IMG/VR virus record: IMGVR_UViG_3300021376_000109
Location: 1-46,228 of that record
Length of the DNA: 46,228 nt
Strand: one strand, 5' to 3'
DNA from: a virus
The translations under genes were made by a program, and so were the position numbers. This document shows positions 35,501 through 44,133 of this stretch, in pieces; positions within the stretch are counted from its first letter, which is position 1, and every line of letters begins with the position of its first letter. The notes under the pieces were generated by a model. It was not told the origin of the DNA. It did no database searches and saw only the letters and a program-made list of their open reading frames with translations.

Positions 35501-38500
35501 GTTGGAAAGAAAGATTAGAACAGGTATTTGGAGAGAAGTCCTCGGATTTAATAGGTACATCTGTTTCAGATACGAAATATAAAGATTTAACTGATGCTCA
35601 GAGAAAAGCATTTCAAGCTAGTTATAAAAACAGAAGCCTAAATAACGATACAGAAGTTTCTATATTCACGAATACGGTAGGTAATATTATAAATGCAGAC
35701 CCTGGATATTTCAAGGATGTAAAAAATAATAAACAGTTAAAGGACGCCTTAGATGATTACTTCAATGCAAATGGGTTAGTTGTTTATTATGATAGGGATG
35801 CACAGAATCTTACAGATACTTTTGAATTCAACAAAGACTTACCTTTAAGTTTTTATATAGCAGACCCTTCTTCAGTAGGAAGCTTTTCTGAGAATGCTAC
35901 TGGAAATTATAATAATAGAGAGATTATTAATTTGATTAAAATGGCGTGCAATTTAAAGGATTTAGCAAGTGTATTTTTGATTGAGCCAGAGATTTATCTT
36001 GAGAATAAAGATGATGTGCAGAAAGAATATGAGATGATTCAAAAAGAATTGTATGGAATCTCTCCTATACCAAGCTTTTTTAATAATCTTACCTTTGGTG
36101 TTTGCGGGTCTTTATTACCTACAGCAGAAGATATAATACAAGCGCAAGCATTGTTTACTAAATTAAAAACAGATTATACAAGTTTTGAAGGAACCTCTAG
36201 GGGCTTTTATTTATTTTACAATTTTATAAATAAATCTCATCCTAATTATGAGTCTACTTTAATTAACAAATTTTTAACAAATAATAATGAAGGGTTTGTT
36301 GCAAAAGTAAAATCACTTCTTGGAGGAGTTGTAGCTGCAGTGGCCATCTATTTTGCTAGTATTCCAATTCTTTTTGGTGCTATTCTTATTGCAATTAACA
36401 CTGCATTAGACGGTGAAAACTTAATGACTAATAATGTTGCTAAGGGGTCTATATTAGACGAAGAGCTTCCAGAAGTAAGTACTAATTTATTTAGATTATT
36501 AGAAAATATAAGTAGAGGTACATTTGTGACCTCTTTAAATACAAGTGATGATGTAGCATTTGGAGCTAACGTATATGCTAAATTAGACAGAAGAGCTTTA
36601 TTTAATAGAATTTATGTAGAAAGAGAAAATAATCAAGAACCAATTTATTCCTTTAATCAATTGGTTCTTGATTTAGAGGATTCAGATAATCATCAGAATT
36701 TAGTGAATAGTGTTATTCGACAATTTGTAGAGCAAAATCCTGTTATGCAAGATTATCAAGAGTTGGCATCTACAATTTCCGTAAACAATGCTTTGAAATC
36801 TTTAATTAATTTTGAATTTTTAAACTCTAACACTGGAGAGAAAGAAAAGAGTTTATTTGTAGGAAAGGATATATTCGATCCATTTATAGCTAAAGATTGG
36901 ATTTTGTTTTTGATTAGTTTTAGACATACAACTCAATTCTTTGGCGAATTAGACGATGAGGAATTTGATGATTGCTATGTGTATAATTTAAACCAAAAAG
37001 CATTTACTCGTAAAAAAGAAGACTCATCATATATACCTGCAATAGAGAGTCCTAGAGATAGTTATCTTATAGAAAGAAATTTAGGTGAATCAGTTGAAAT
37101 CATAAATGAAAAAACCATGGTAGCTAACGTACCTAGAGTTTACCGTTATGAGAATGCCGAAAAAAGAAAGAACTATTTCCAAAAGCTCAAAGAACAGAAT
37201 AAAGTAAGATTAGCTTATTTAAAGAATTTGTTAGTGCAAATAGTAGAGAGCTTAAAGCAATATGATTTCTTCGCAAACAATCTTTCTGGTTTTGGAACCG
37301 AAAATCAAATAGAATTTGATTTTGCTACTGAAAATGCATATCCAGACATTGATTTACCTTTAGATCCAGCAAATCCCTTAAGTAATATTAATATTAGTCC
37401 TGGCTTTTTTTATGTTAAGAATTTTTATTCTCAAAGTGTACTTGAAGAAACAAAAGCACAAGCAACAAATATACTTCAAAAATCCTACAACTTTATGAGC
37501 AAGCTTGAAACTGGAGTTTATTCAGGTGATGCTGCTGATTTTAAAAACCAATCACAAGACAGTATAACTAAAGGTGTAATTGTAGATATGAAGGATTCAA
37601 ATTTGACTGTAAGTGTTGGTGAATTTAATAATCAGTTAGCAATATTAGGAGAAAATTCTAATTTAAGTGATCTTATACCTAAAATAAAATTCGATTCAGA
37701 GCTGAGTAATACAGATTTAGATTATACAGACATTTCTTTGATTACTATTCAAGAGATATTAAATCCTTTACAGAATAACCCAGAAGAATATTTGCAGTTG
37801 CATGTAGACTCTGTAAAGGAAAGAGCCGCTACATTAGAAAATTCATTTGGTTCTAGAGCTGGTTTTATTAATGAAACAAGTGTGGATACTTTAAACTTTT
37901 TTAGAGATTTTGATGACAGAAATAATACTTCGGATGAAACAAATAAGCTATTAGGTTTGTCTAACGATTCAAATATCAGTGTTAATGTACTTCAAGAAAT
38001 TGCAGATGTTTCAGGAAATAAACTTTTAGAAAATCAATTTGATATATCTAAAGCTTATCCAACCTTTAAATTTTATTTAATCGAAGAGGATTCTATTGAT
38101 AGCGATAATATTTTTGTATTTGATGATTTTTATTCCTTTAATGCAGTAAAGGATTTTACAGTATACAAATCTAGAAAGCTTGCAGCAGATACAGCAGTAA
38201 TTAGATTGCAAAATATATCCGGTACATTGGATGGTACTAAATTTGCAGTAATAAGGGATGTAGATTATGAAATCAATGATAGAATTATTGAGAAAGAACA
38301 ATTTGGACAGGTTCCGTCGTCTGAGCCAATTCAATCAGTTGTACTTAGACCTGGTGTTTGTTGTCAATTGCGCGCGGGATATTCATCTAATCCAAAGGAC
38401 TTGACGATTCTACTTTCTGGTAGAATTGCAGATGTTGCATGGTCTAATAATGGAGATATGTGTGAAGTCACTGTTCAAAGCTTTGCTGTGGAGTTAGAAA

Positions 38501-41500
38501 CTCGTAAGTATGGTGCCTCAGATATTGATAATGGTTTAGATGAAAAGCAATTCCATTCTACTCATAAGCTATTAGGTTGGTGCTTATTTAGAAACGAATT
38601 AAAGCATTTTGGAAGATATAAAAAACAAAGATTATTTCAAAGAGGTGAATCTAAGGATGTAGTAATTACAAAAGAAACTCATATAGGTGCAGGAGACCCT
38701 AGTACTTCTGCATCTATGTTTGAATTCTTTATGTCGAATTGGGGTTATTTTGTAGCTGCTGAAGTTGCTTTATGCTTTGTTAATTTTGGAGCATTAGTAG
38801 GTGCTGGAAAAGAAGTAGCCAAGGTCGCTGTTAAAGAAGTAGCAAAGGAAGCAGTTGAATCTACTGCAGCTACAGCAGGTGCAGAAGTAGTTGAAGCGGT
38901 GGCAAAAGAAGCTGTTGAGGATGCTGCTAAGGTTAGCGGTACTACGGTATTAAATATTTTTAGTAGAAATGTATTTAGAGCATTTGGTTTTGGTAAAGAA
39001 GTAGTTCAGAATATACCCAATTGGTTAGGTTTAGGAAAATTAATTAGATTTGTAAGTGGTTCGGGATTGAATATCAATGCTAGCACTAAATTGATTAATG
39101 CTGAATTAGCGGGAATAGAAAAAGCAATAGTAGATGAGGGATTTGTTTCATCACAAGTTTTATCACAAACTGATTTAATTTTAAAAATAGCAAATCAAAA
39201 TGTTGTAGATGCAGCTGCGCAAACAAGTAGATTGAGTAATGTTTTAGCTTATTTAGGTAGTTTTATTGGTTGGCAAACTCAAATTGTAACTAGAGGCTCT
39301 ACTTTAGCAAGCAGGCTTTGGTCAATCAATCCAACTAGCTTGAATGTTGCATTAGAGCAATATGTTGCTAAAGGTTTTACTGGCAGTATAGAAAATCAAG
39401 CAACTAGAATTGCTATACGTAATTTGGTTTTAACAGAGATAACAAATGCAAGTACTAATCTTTGGGCGACTGGATTGAGAAAAGCATTTCAAGCAGTATC
39501 GTTAGGTGCAATGAGAGCAGTTAAGCTTGGAGTTATACTACCTGTGCTCACTTATAGTGTTGGTTTAGTTTGGGATACGGTTTCTAGTGTACTTAGCTAT
39601 TTTTATAATTTAGTTATGGGTACATTTAATCCGTACAGTGAAGCTTTAGTTTTATCTCCTCAGGATGATGCTTTGTATGCACCTCACCCTGATAGATATA
39701 TTGTCGGTTCATCGGGATTGGCTTCAGTTCAATCAGATGAAGCTATTAAACGTTTAAAAAGAGCTTTGGCTATAGGTTATTTATTTTATGACCCAAGTAA
39801 AAGTACTTCAACTAACGAGGATATTTTATTAAATAGAACCTTGTTGATGGATAAGCGTTTAAATGCTAAACGTGGTGAGAATGTTTTTAAGATAAAGAAC
39901 TCTACTATATGGGAGATATTCCATGAGATGTCATTAAGACATCCTGGATGGGTTTATGGTGCACGTCAATATGGACAATCCTTAGAATATAGAATGTTTT
40001 TTGGTTTGCCAAATCAAAGATATTTTGGCAAACCATTAGGCAATTTAGAAATTAAACGTTTAAATTCTATTATAGAAGCTACTAGCAAAGAGGACGAAGA
40101 CAAGATAATTAGTTTAGTAAGCAAAGAAACTAGAGCTAAAATAGATATTCTATTAACAGAAGAAGGAACAAAAAGTAAAAGAGTCGATATTATGAAAACT
40201 CTTTTACTTGAGGAATGGACTCGTATAACTAAAGACAGATTTATACCTTTTAGAAATTACCATTTAATTTCTAGTAAGTATAATTTGGTGGCGAATAATA
40301 TATCTGGTTCAAATAATGATGTAATCAATGAGATTGCTATACTTTACTTAGAGAATAACTCTGGATCAATGCCTCAATATACTCAACGTGTAATAAGGGC
40401 TCATGACAATATGACAGAGGATCAAGTACATGCAAAGGCTGTAAAATATGATAATTGTAAAGGCTTTAATGCAGCATTGAGATATGGTACTGCTGAGTTA
40501 GTTAACGCGGCAAAAGAAATGTATCGCGGCGAAATAATAATACTTGGAAACCCTCAAATCAATCCTTATGATATCTGTATCTTAGAGGACGAGTATTCTG
40601 AAATGTTTGGTCCAATTGAAGTAGAAGCAGTTACTCATATATTTAGTATGGATACTGGTTTCATTACAGAGATAAAACCAAACGCTTTAGTAACTGCAAA
40701 TGAAGGACTTACTTACCCTGTATTAAATTCTGTTGCTATGTATGACATTGGCAGAGAGCTCTCTAAAAAAGCAGATTATAATTTTAGGAGTTTAGGAGAT
40801 GATCAAAAGAAAACACTAGTAACATCTATAGTAGATAAATGGCTTGAGGATAATGTTAAATTTATGACAATGCCTTGGGAAAAAGACCCTGCTGTAGAAT
40901 TAGGATTTACGGGAGCTATAAAATTACAAACTGGTGAAATAAATCCAGACTTTAAACAAGTTTTAATTCAACGAACCTTACAAGAATTAGAAAAAGGAAA
41001 CATAATTTTGCAATCAGATATATTGAATCCTAATGCAAATTTAGGTGGCTTTCTAACTACAGAAAATATAAGTGCTACACTTGCTTCTTTAGGTTTAGGT
41101 TTAGCATTAGCAAAAAATCGTTTAGGAGCTACTCCTGCTGTACTTGTAGGCTTATTAGGATTAGGTTCTTCTCAAGCACCTACAATATTAGATAGTCAGC
41201 TTTCTACTCCAGGAAGCTTTTTAGTAAATAAACTCTTAACAGGTGATATGTTGATTTCTCAGGTTACAGATGGCAATTTAATTCAGGTTTATCCTTTGTT
41301 TAAAAATAACAGACCTCTAGTTTATGGAGGTTATCAAAAAATCTCTTTGAATAAATCTGTAAAAAATAAGCTAGGTAATATATTCTTTGAAATATCTGAA
41401 GCAATGACTATGTTTAATGCTATCTCTAAAGAATATTCTAGTAGAGAAAATATTATCTATAATAGACCTACATTTGTAATAGAGCAAACTGGTAATATAG

Positions 41501-41610
41501 CGGAAGCTTTATTGCCATTCCGATTACCAGCTGGAACTGTTACTGGATATTTAGGTTCTTACACAAGAGATCAAGTAGTAGACGCAGCATCAACTGGAGG
41601 CAGATTATAA
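32533..41610 (+). CDS. Giant baseplate hub with M15-type peptidase
   Basis: A 3025-residue protein. Residues about 690-800 look like an M15-type (D-Ala-D-Ala carboxypeptidase/endolysin) domain: SQHYFGSAVDIIVPG gives zinc ligands H724 and D731, and GFIHFDL gives H788 with D790. It probably cuts peptidoglycan. Residues about 1254-1294 are strongly hydrophobic (VVAAVAIYFASIPILFGAIL). Residues about 1843-2010 form a beta domain with VVLRPGVCCQLRAGYSSNP like gpD/gp27-type hubs. Residues about 2093-2133 are an Ala/Val/Lys/Glu amphipathic helix. About 2330-2363 are hydrophobic again (ILPVLTYSVGLVWDTVSSVL). About 2662-2717 (GEIIILGNPQINPYDICILE) close the hub. The ATG at 32533 is chosen over 32515, which has no ribosome site. 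It probably forms the cell-wall-piercing centre of the baseplate. Confidence 0.7.
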   Translation: MSDYKLVDIFDIWILPQHFLIKEDGTKRIQTSLKEMYKVYGCMVFSQMSVSQFRKGFESENWLNNWWKTIDPIQEQVFNEKNIRTAYETLDAFFKRIDPNCIIIFSDQTINVVFQYRATGFIELVNEGYLHAINIYNVSNIIRKFNEKYPSCLKLNKESNFYELNLTSSGSALLSILYDFFPVHVKELLKDYFDKNQNEFNDKYKNNDNYGSLWNQTLIPNIFLKRPFVYYVDNDFFMDSYSSHTDLNPYNKDYLNVKEYYDELRYRIITDKPVSPSTNYFYLKSKYAKNFSYIPNDKTHYFDDGLEHDKINYKNVVFYNVWSDSTLTLRQSTPALENIEVATNTTLDTGLHYLTSKDLEALSNLPKYIADNKYFEWTHKEYVSNVFYKTLVLQIDNEFEDNKSEESKSIDKGINVTNYDIGANAFVSTAAGINNIVAQIPILSQEYPTNQFLSSSEPTYQFNFISKNLAQETVGLPLIPKAIETLRALTNKYGREYKFIPDGSFILIDSFVTRLFGSFKEEYINHIPLDQENYKVDIKKPIAIESTEHRTLESSPGATAYTLRFSESNTYDPELFKEVLTNKTNTEANEEFMKKALDLILSNCDLADVSKDYVFKKNAFESNPGDYLSFTSKYFTADDFLRGIKLKKPELIKKLQELDLIKIVDHNLKIMAQHLDNLWDLLLSFDDIKKGEGYPLLVKSFSGIKVKSGLDFSDSETRDTFSQHYFGSAVDIIVPGYNVFFIAELIRRYMLKQSKGYGLGIYGDVFGSGMAWVRDMGDRTAAYSGFIHFDLNLNLTSNSYDAAFTQYCSEINKSEEQVKTITKKSKSSLTPEEKDIVDAIRNLKLNNKITDTDDFTNLKYNTTPRLWSADKGGEYAIKEYYSGEGIDVWKDKVPDEDYTYFKDYTLYDYVYKPNNSEISIELYLKQKLDNNTEIENNDDNDDENQERSEETVKFKTEIVDYKVKLEPESARLDKDFNPNYSGGNILTYNSWKERLEQVFGEKSSDLIGTSVSDTKYKDLTDAQRKAFQASYKNRSLNNDTEVSIFTNTVGNIINADPGYFKDVKNNKQLKDALDDYFNANGLVVYYDRDAQNLTDTFEFNKDLPLSFYIADPSSVGSFSENATGNYNNREIINLIKMACNLKDLASVFLIEPEIYLENKDDVQKEYEMIQKELYGISPIPSFFNNLTFGVCGSLLPTAEDIIQAQALFTKLKTDYTSFEGTSRGFYLFYNFINKSHPNYESTLINKFLTNNNEGFVAKVKSLLGGVVAAVAIYFASIPILFGAILIAINTALDGENLMTNNVAKGSILDEELPEVSTNLFRLLENISRGTFVTSLNTSDDVAFGANVYAKLDRRALFNRIYVERENNQEPIYSFNQLVLDLEDSDNHQNLVNSVIRQFVEQNPVMQDYQELASTISVNNALKSLINFEFLNSNTGEKEKSLFVGKDIFDPFIAKDWILFLISFRHTTQFFGELDDEEFDDCYVYNLNQKAFTRKKEDSSYIPAIESPRDSYLIERNLGESVEIINEKTMVANVPRVYRYENAEKRKNYFQKLKEQNKVRLAYLKNLLVQIVESLKQYDFFANNLSGFGTENQIEFDFATENAYPDIDLPLDPANPLSNINISPGFFYVKNFYSQSVLEETKAQATNILQKSYNFMSKLETGVYSGDAADFKNQSQDSITKGVIVDMKDSNLTVSVGEFNNQLAILGENSNLSDLIPKIKFDSELSNTDLDYTDISLITIQEILNPLQNNPEEYLQLHVDSVKERAATLENSFGSRAGFINETSVDTLNFFRDFDDRNNTSDETNKLLGLSNDSNISVNVLQEIADVSGNKLLENQFDISKAYPTFKFYLIEEDSIDSDNIFVFDDFYSFNAVKDFTVYKSRKLAADTAVIRLQNISGTLDGTKFAVIRDVDYEINDRIIEKEQFGQVPSSEPIQSVVLRPGVCCQLRAGYSSNPKDLTILLSGRIADVAWSNNGDMCEVTVQSFAVELETRKYGASDIDNGLDEKQFHSTHKLLGWCLFRNELKHFGRYKKQRLFQRGESKDVVITKETHIGAGDPSTSASMFEFFMSNWGYFVAAEVALCFVNFGALVGAGKEVAKVAVKEVAKEAVESTAATAGAEVVEAVAKEAVEDAAKVSGTTVLNIFSRNVFRAFGFGKEVVQNIPNWLGLGKLIRFVSGSGLNINASTKLINAELAGIEKAIVDEGFVSSQVLSQTDLILKIANQNVVDAAAQTSRLSNVLAYLGSFIGWQTQIVTRGSTLASRLWSINPTSLNVALEQYVAKGFTGSIENQATRIAIRNLVLTEITNASTNLWATGLRKAFQAVSLGAMRAVKLGVILPVLTYSVGLVWDTVSSVLSYFYNLVMGTFNPYSEALVLSPQDDALYAPHPDRYIVGSSGLASVQSDEAIKRLKRALAIGYLFYDPSKSTSTNEDILLNRTLLMDKRLNAKRGENVFKIKNSTIWEIFHEMSLRHPGWVYGARQYGQSLEYRMFFGLPNQRYFGKPLGNLEIKRLNSIIEATSKEDEDKIISLVSKETRAKIDILLTEEGTKSKRVDIMKTLLLEEWTRITKDRFIPFRNYHLISSKYNLVANNISGSNNDVINEIAILYLENNSGSMPQYTQRVIRAHDNMTEDQVHAKAVKYDNCKGFNAALRYGTAELVNAAKEMYRGEIIILGNPQINPYDICILEDEYSEMFGPIEVEAVTHIFSMDTGFITEIKPNALVTANEGLTYPVLNSVAMYDIGRELSKKADYNFRSLGDDQKKTLVTSIVDKWLEDNVKFMTMPWEKDPAVELGFTGAIKLQTGEINPDFKQVLIQRTLQELEKGNIILQSDILNPNANLGGFLTTENISATLASLGLGLALAKNRLGATPAVLVGLLGLGSSQAPTILDSQLSTPGSFLVNKLLTGDMLISQVTDGNLIQVYPLFKNNRPLVYGGYQKISLNKSVKNKLGNIFFEISEAMTMFNAISKEYSSRENIIYNRPTFVIEQTGNIAEALLPFRLPAGTVTGYLGSYTRDQVVDAASTGGRL
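33170..33194 (+). repeat. Perfect 12-bp inverted repeat, 1-base centre
   Basis: TTTGGAATCAAA (33170-33181) and TTTGATTCCAAA (33183-33194) around one C, in the hub gene. Confidence 0.85.
34013..34038 (+). repeat. Perfect 10-bp inverted repeat
   Basis: GTCGGGAATA (34013-34022) and TATTCCCGAC (34029-34038), 6-base loop, in the hub gene. GC-rich outer end. Confidence 0.85.
34527..34546 (+). repeat. Perfect 9-bp inverted repeat, 2-base centre
   Basis: CCATAATTT (34527-34535) and AAATTATGG (34538-34546), in the hub gene just before the peptidase domain. Confidence 0.75.
36631..36673 (+). repeat. Perfect 15-bp inverted repeat
   Basis: AATCAAGAACCAATT (36631-36645) and AATTGGTTCTTGATT (36659-36673), 13-base loop, in the hub gene. 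The longest perfect arms found in the window. Confidence 0.9.
40002..40035 (+). repeat. Perfect 12-bp inverted repeat
   Basis: TGGTTTGCCAAA (40002-40013) and TTTGGCAAACCA (40024-40035), 10-base loop, in the hub gene. Confidence 0.85.
40173..40209 (+). repeat. Perfect 12-bp inverted repeat
   Basis: AAGTAAAAGAGT (40173-40184) and ACTCTTTTACTT (40198-40209), 13-base loop, in the hub gene. Confidence 0.85.
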
Positions 41611-42128
41611 TGAGCGAGAAAATAAAAGGACTAAGGTCTTCCTTTAACAAAAATTTAAATAATCTTAATATCTATAAGTCATCTAACGTAAAGGATAATA
41701 AGATTTACGTTTCTGCATTAATAATAGATATTGTTTGCGCCACTAAAAAATCATCTAAATTTTTACCAGGTAGAGATTTCAATGGTGGGCTTTTTATTAT
41801 TTGCGGAATTGAAAAAATAAAATCTACTTTGCCTATTGAAATCAGAAGCATGAGCTATGAACAATTTAGACAAAACTATGGTTCTGATGATAATATTATA
41901 GGTAGAACAGTTACTATTGAAACAAGTTCGTTAGATGACTTTTCTATTATGGCAGGTAAGGTTTATTTCTCGCCACCATATGAAAATAATCAATATGAAA
42001 ATGAGGATGTTAACGTACCTGTAAGCTTTGGCTTTACTATGGGTATTACTTCAAGAAGAGAAGATAGAATGTTTTACAATGCAATTCCATCCGAAGGTGA
42101 TGGAGAAACCTGGCAGTTATTGAAATGA
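41610..42128 (+). CDS. Baseplate-region protein, 172 aa, unknown
   Basis: A 172-residue protein with GGAGG before the ATG, whose start overlaps the hub stop by one base. The N terminus is Lys/Asn-rich (KIKGLRSSFNKNLNNLNIYK). The rest reads like a compact beta domain (IYVSALIIDIVCATKKSSKF, then GRTVTIETSSLDDFSIMAGK) ending in an acidic Asn/Glu loop and a short C-terminal tail. The next gene overlaps by four bases (ATGA). Position between hub and gp25-like wedge protein suggests a small baseplate part, for example a hub-spike adaptor or wedge connector. No family recognised. Confidence 0.5.
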   Translation: MSEKIKGLRSSFNKNLNNLNIYKSSNVKDNKIYVSALIIDIVCATKKSSKFLPGRDFNGGLFIICGIEKIKSTLPIEIRSMSYEQFRQNYGSDDNIIGRTVTIETSSLDDFSIMAGKVYFSPPYENNQYENEDVNVPVSFGFTMGITSRREDRMFYNAIPSEGDGETWQLLK

Positions 42129-42472
42129 TTAACGGACCAAAAAATAAACAGATAAAAGCTCAATTTAATAAGCTATGTACTGCAGCTATTGTTTGCGAAA
42201 TGAATAACATTGCAATTACTGCAGGAAGTAGATTACGTACAAATTTAATTGATGTTTCTGATGAAGGTATTTATGTACAGCCAGCTCCCGGAAAATACTT
42301 TACAGTAGGTACTTATAATATTAAAGGGCCACTACATGTAGACAATCCTTCCTTTGTTAATAAGTTTTTACCAGGTGTGTCTCAAGCTCCATCTGCTTCC
42401 TTTAATTTAGATTTACTCAAACAGGGTACCAGAATAGGTACTACTGTTGCTTCTCTTGGAGTTATACTATGA
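42125..42472 (+). CDS. Baseplate-region protein, 115 aa, unknown
   Basis: A 115-residue protein with ATGA overlaps at both ends, so it is translationally coupled to its neighbours. The sequence begins MINGPKNKQIKAQFNKLCTA and then gives small-residue beta segments (MNNIAITAGSRLRTNLIDVS, PAPGKYFTVGTYNIKG). The C terminus is Gly/Thr/Val-rich and apolar (LLKQGTRIGTTVASLGVIL), which could be a membrane or oligomer contact. It could be a small spike or wedge component. I recognise no family. The absence of a separate ribosome site fits coupling through the ATGA overlap. Confidence 0.5.
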   Translation: MINGPKNKQIKAQFNKLCTAAIVCEMNNIAITAGSRLRTNLIDVSDEGIYVQPAPGKYFTVGTYNIKGPLHVDNPSFVNKFLPGVSQAPSASFNLDLLKQGTRIGTTVASLGVIL

Positions 42473-42900
42473 TTAGAGATATTAGTTATACTGAGGATTG
42501 TGATTTTTATTTAACTAAGGAAAACCGCATAAAAATCACAAATGACAATATAAACAAAGAGAGAATGAAGCAGGGAATTATTAAACGATTACAATCAGGT
42601 AGCAACGATTATTTAGTTACTGGTCGTGAATATGCTAATTTAAATTTAAAGGTTTTAGTTGGGAAACCTTTAAATGAATCATTGGTCAATCTAATTCAAA
42701 ATTTAATTACTCAAGTTTTAACCTTTGATGGATTGGTGCCAATTCAAGCACTTAGGTTTAGAAATTCTATTATCAGCAAAACAGAGCTTTATATAGTATT
42801 AGAAATTATATCTGATACAGAATTGCCTATCCAAATAGGTATGATGTATGATACAAGAAATACGTTTGTAATTCCTAGAGTTTTAAAAGCATACGAGTAA
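42469..42900 (+). CDS. gp25-like baseplate wedge protein
   Basis: A 143-residue protein with the size and pattern of the gp25/W (lysozyme-like fold) or XkdS family that begins the baseplate wedge and starts sheath assembly. IKRLQSGSNDYLVTGREYAN in the first half, followed by LVNLIQNLITQVLTFDGLVP and mixed strands (FRNSIISKTELYIVLEIIS), matches the family layout of an N-terminal helix with a Gly-x-x-Asp/Glu turn and then strands. It overlaps the preceding gene by ATGA and lies 3 bases before the gpJ-like gene, the usual order (gp25, then J). Two strong inverted repeats sit in its coding sequence. The family match is moderate. Confidence 0.55.
   Translation: MIRDISYTEDCDFYLTKENRIKITNDNINKERMKQGIIKRLQSGSNDYLVTGREYANLNLKVLVGKPLNESLVNLIQNLITQVLTFDGLVPIQALRFRNSIISKTELYIVLEIISDTELPIQIGMMYDTRNTFVIPRVLKAYE
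42498..42541 (+). repeat. Perfect 13-bp inverted repeat
   Basis: TTGTGATTTTTAT (42498-42510) and ATAAAAATCACAA (42529-42541), 18-base loop, in the gp25-like gene. Confidence 0.85.
42644..42675 (+). repeat. Perfect 12-bp inverted repeat
   Basis: ATTTAAAGGTTT (42644-42655) and AAACCTTTAAAT (42664-42675), 8-base loop, in the gp25-like gene. Confidence 0.85.
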
Positions 42901-42903
42901 ATA

Positions 42904-44133
42904 ATGGCAACACTTAATCCCATTTCTTTGACTAATTATACCGAGAATCTCCGCAACAGATTATCTAATAGTATTGGAGCGACTGGAACTAGCTCTGATT
43001 CTGTATTGAATACACTAGCTGGAGTAATAGGCTCTGAGACTAATAATTATATTAATTTGATGAATGCAAACATCTATTCCTTAAGCGTTTTAAACGCAAC
43101 TGGATTAGAGCTAGATAATTTGATTTTTAATATGTATGGTATTTCGAGGATACCAGGAAATAAAGCTAATGCTACTGTTGGTTGTAGATGTGTAGAGTTC
43201 TATGTAGACGAAGGTACATTTGGCACTATAAATAATGGCAATAATATTACTATACCTAGAGGTACCTTGCTTTCTGTAAATTCTGTATTTGATACAGCTG
43301 GAATCATACAGTATGAAACAGACGCAGAGTACATATTGAGCGTCGGATCAAGTAGAACATACATTGGTGTAATTGCACGTTCTACAGGCGCTCAATACAA
43401 TTTAGATAGAGGTTTAGTGTTTCATAATTTTCTAGGTTATGTAGATAGTGCTAATTCATCCTTAAAGGTAAGAAACAATTTTCCTATTATAAATGGTAGA
43501 GATAGAGAATCAGACACTTCGTTTAGAATTAGAGCTGGAGAATATATAAATAGTAGAAGAAGCTATAGCTTAGAGCAAATACGTAATGCGGGTATAAACG
43601 TGCCAGGTATTTTAGAGTTAAGAGTAATTCCTAATTACTATGGACTAGGTACAGTTGGTGTTATTTGTATTGGTCAAGAGCAAGAAATGACAGATGAGAT
43701 AGTTGCTACCGTGCAACAAAATTTAATAAATGTAAATTTATTGGGTACAGAGATTACTGCTTTTAAACCTGTTTCTATTTCAGTAGCTTTAACAGTAAAA
43801 GCTAAAAAAGCTAACAATACAGTTACTGAGAACAAAATGAAAGAATTGATAAAAAAAGAAGTTGATGATTATTTTTCTACTATTACATCTAGAAATAACT
43901 TTAGTTTTAACCAATTGAATAATATTTTAAATAATTTATATGCGTCTAAAGGAAGTGTTTTTTCTTCTCTTAATGAAGTGCCTTTAACAGAAGTAAAAAT
44001 TCATAAAACAAGAGATTCGCAGACAGAAACAGTTTCTTTGACAAGAGAAGCATCAAATAATCTTTATCCTATTAGAGATGATGAAGTACTTTATTTTGAT
44101 CCTAATTCTCTCAGATTAGAGGTTGTACGATGA
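42904..44133 (+). CDS. Baseplate J-like (gp6-type) wedge protein
   Basis: A 409-residue protein with the layout of the gpJ/gp6 wedge family. Residues about 1-80 are a helical start that ends with NATGLELDNLIFNMYGISRI, the typical J signature where long helices precede a Gly-rich turn. Residues about 90-200 are strand-rich (ITIPRGTLLSVNSVFDTAGI). Residues about 195-330 include DRESDTSFRIRAGEYINSRR and VPGILELRVIPNYYGLGTVG, which occur in J-type proteins near the dimer contact. The C terminus has the helix MKELIKKEVDDYFSTI. In contractile tails it forms the wedge ring that joins hub to periphery. It lies just after the gp25-like gene, and the next gene starts in an ATGA overlap. Confidence 0.7.
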   Translation: MATLNPISLTNYTENLRNRLSNSIGATGTSSDSVLNTLAGVIGSETNNYINLMNANIYSLSVLNATGLELDNLIFNMYGISRIPGNKANATVGCRCVEFYVDEGTFGTINNGNNITIPRGTLLSVNSVFDTAGIIQYETDAEYILSVGSSRTYIGVIARSTGAQYNLDRGLVFHNFLGYVDSANSSLKVRNNFPIINGRDRESDTSFRIRAGEYINSRRSYSLEQIRNAGINVPGILELRVIPNYYGLGTVGVICIGQEQEMTDEIVATVQQNLINVNLLGTEITAFKPVSISVALTVKAKKANNTVTENKMKELIKKEVDDYFSTITSRNNFSFNQLNNILNNLYASKGSVFSSLNEVPLTEVKIHKTRDSQTETVSLTREASNNLYPIRDDEVLYFDPNSLRLEVVR

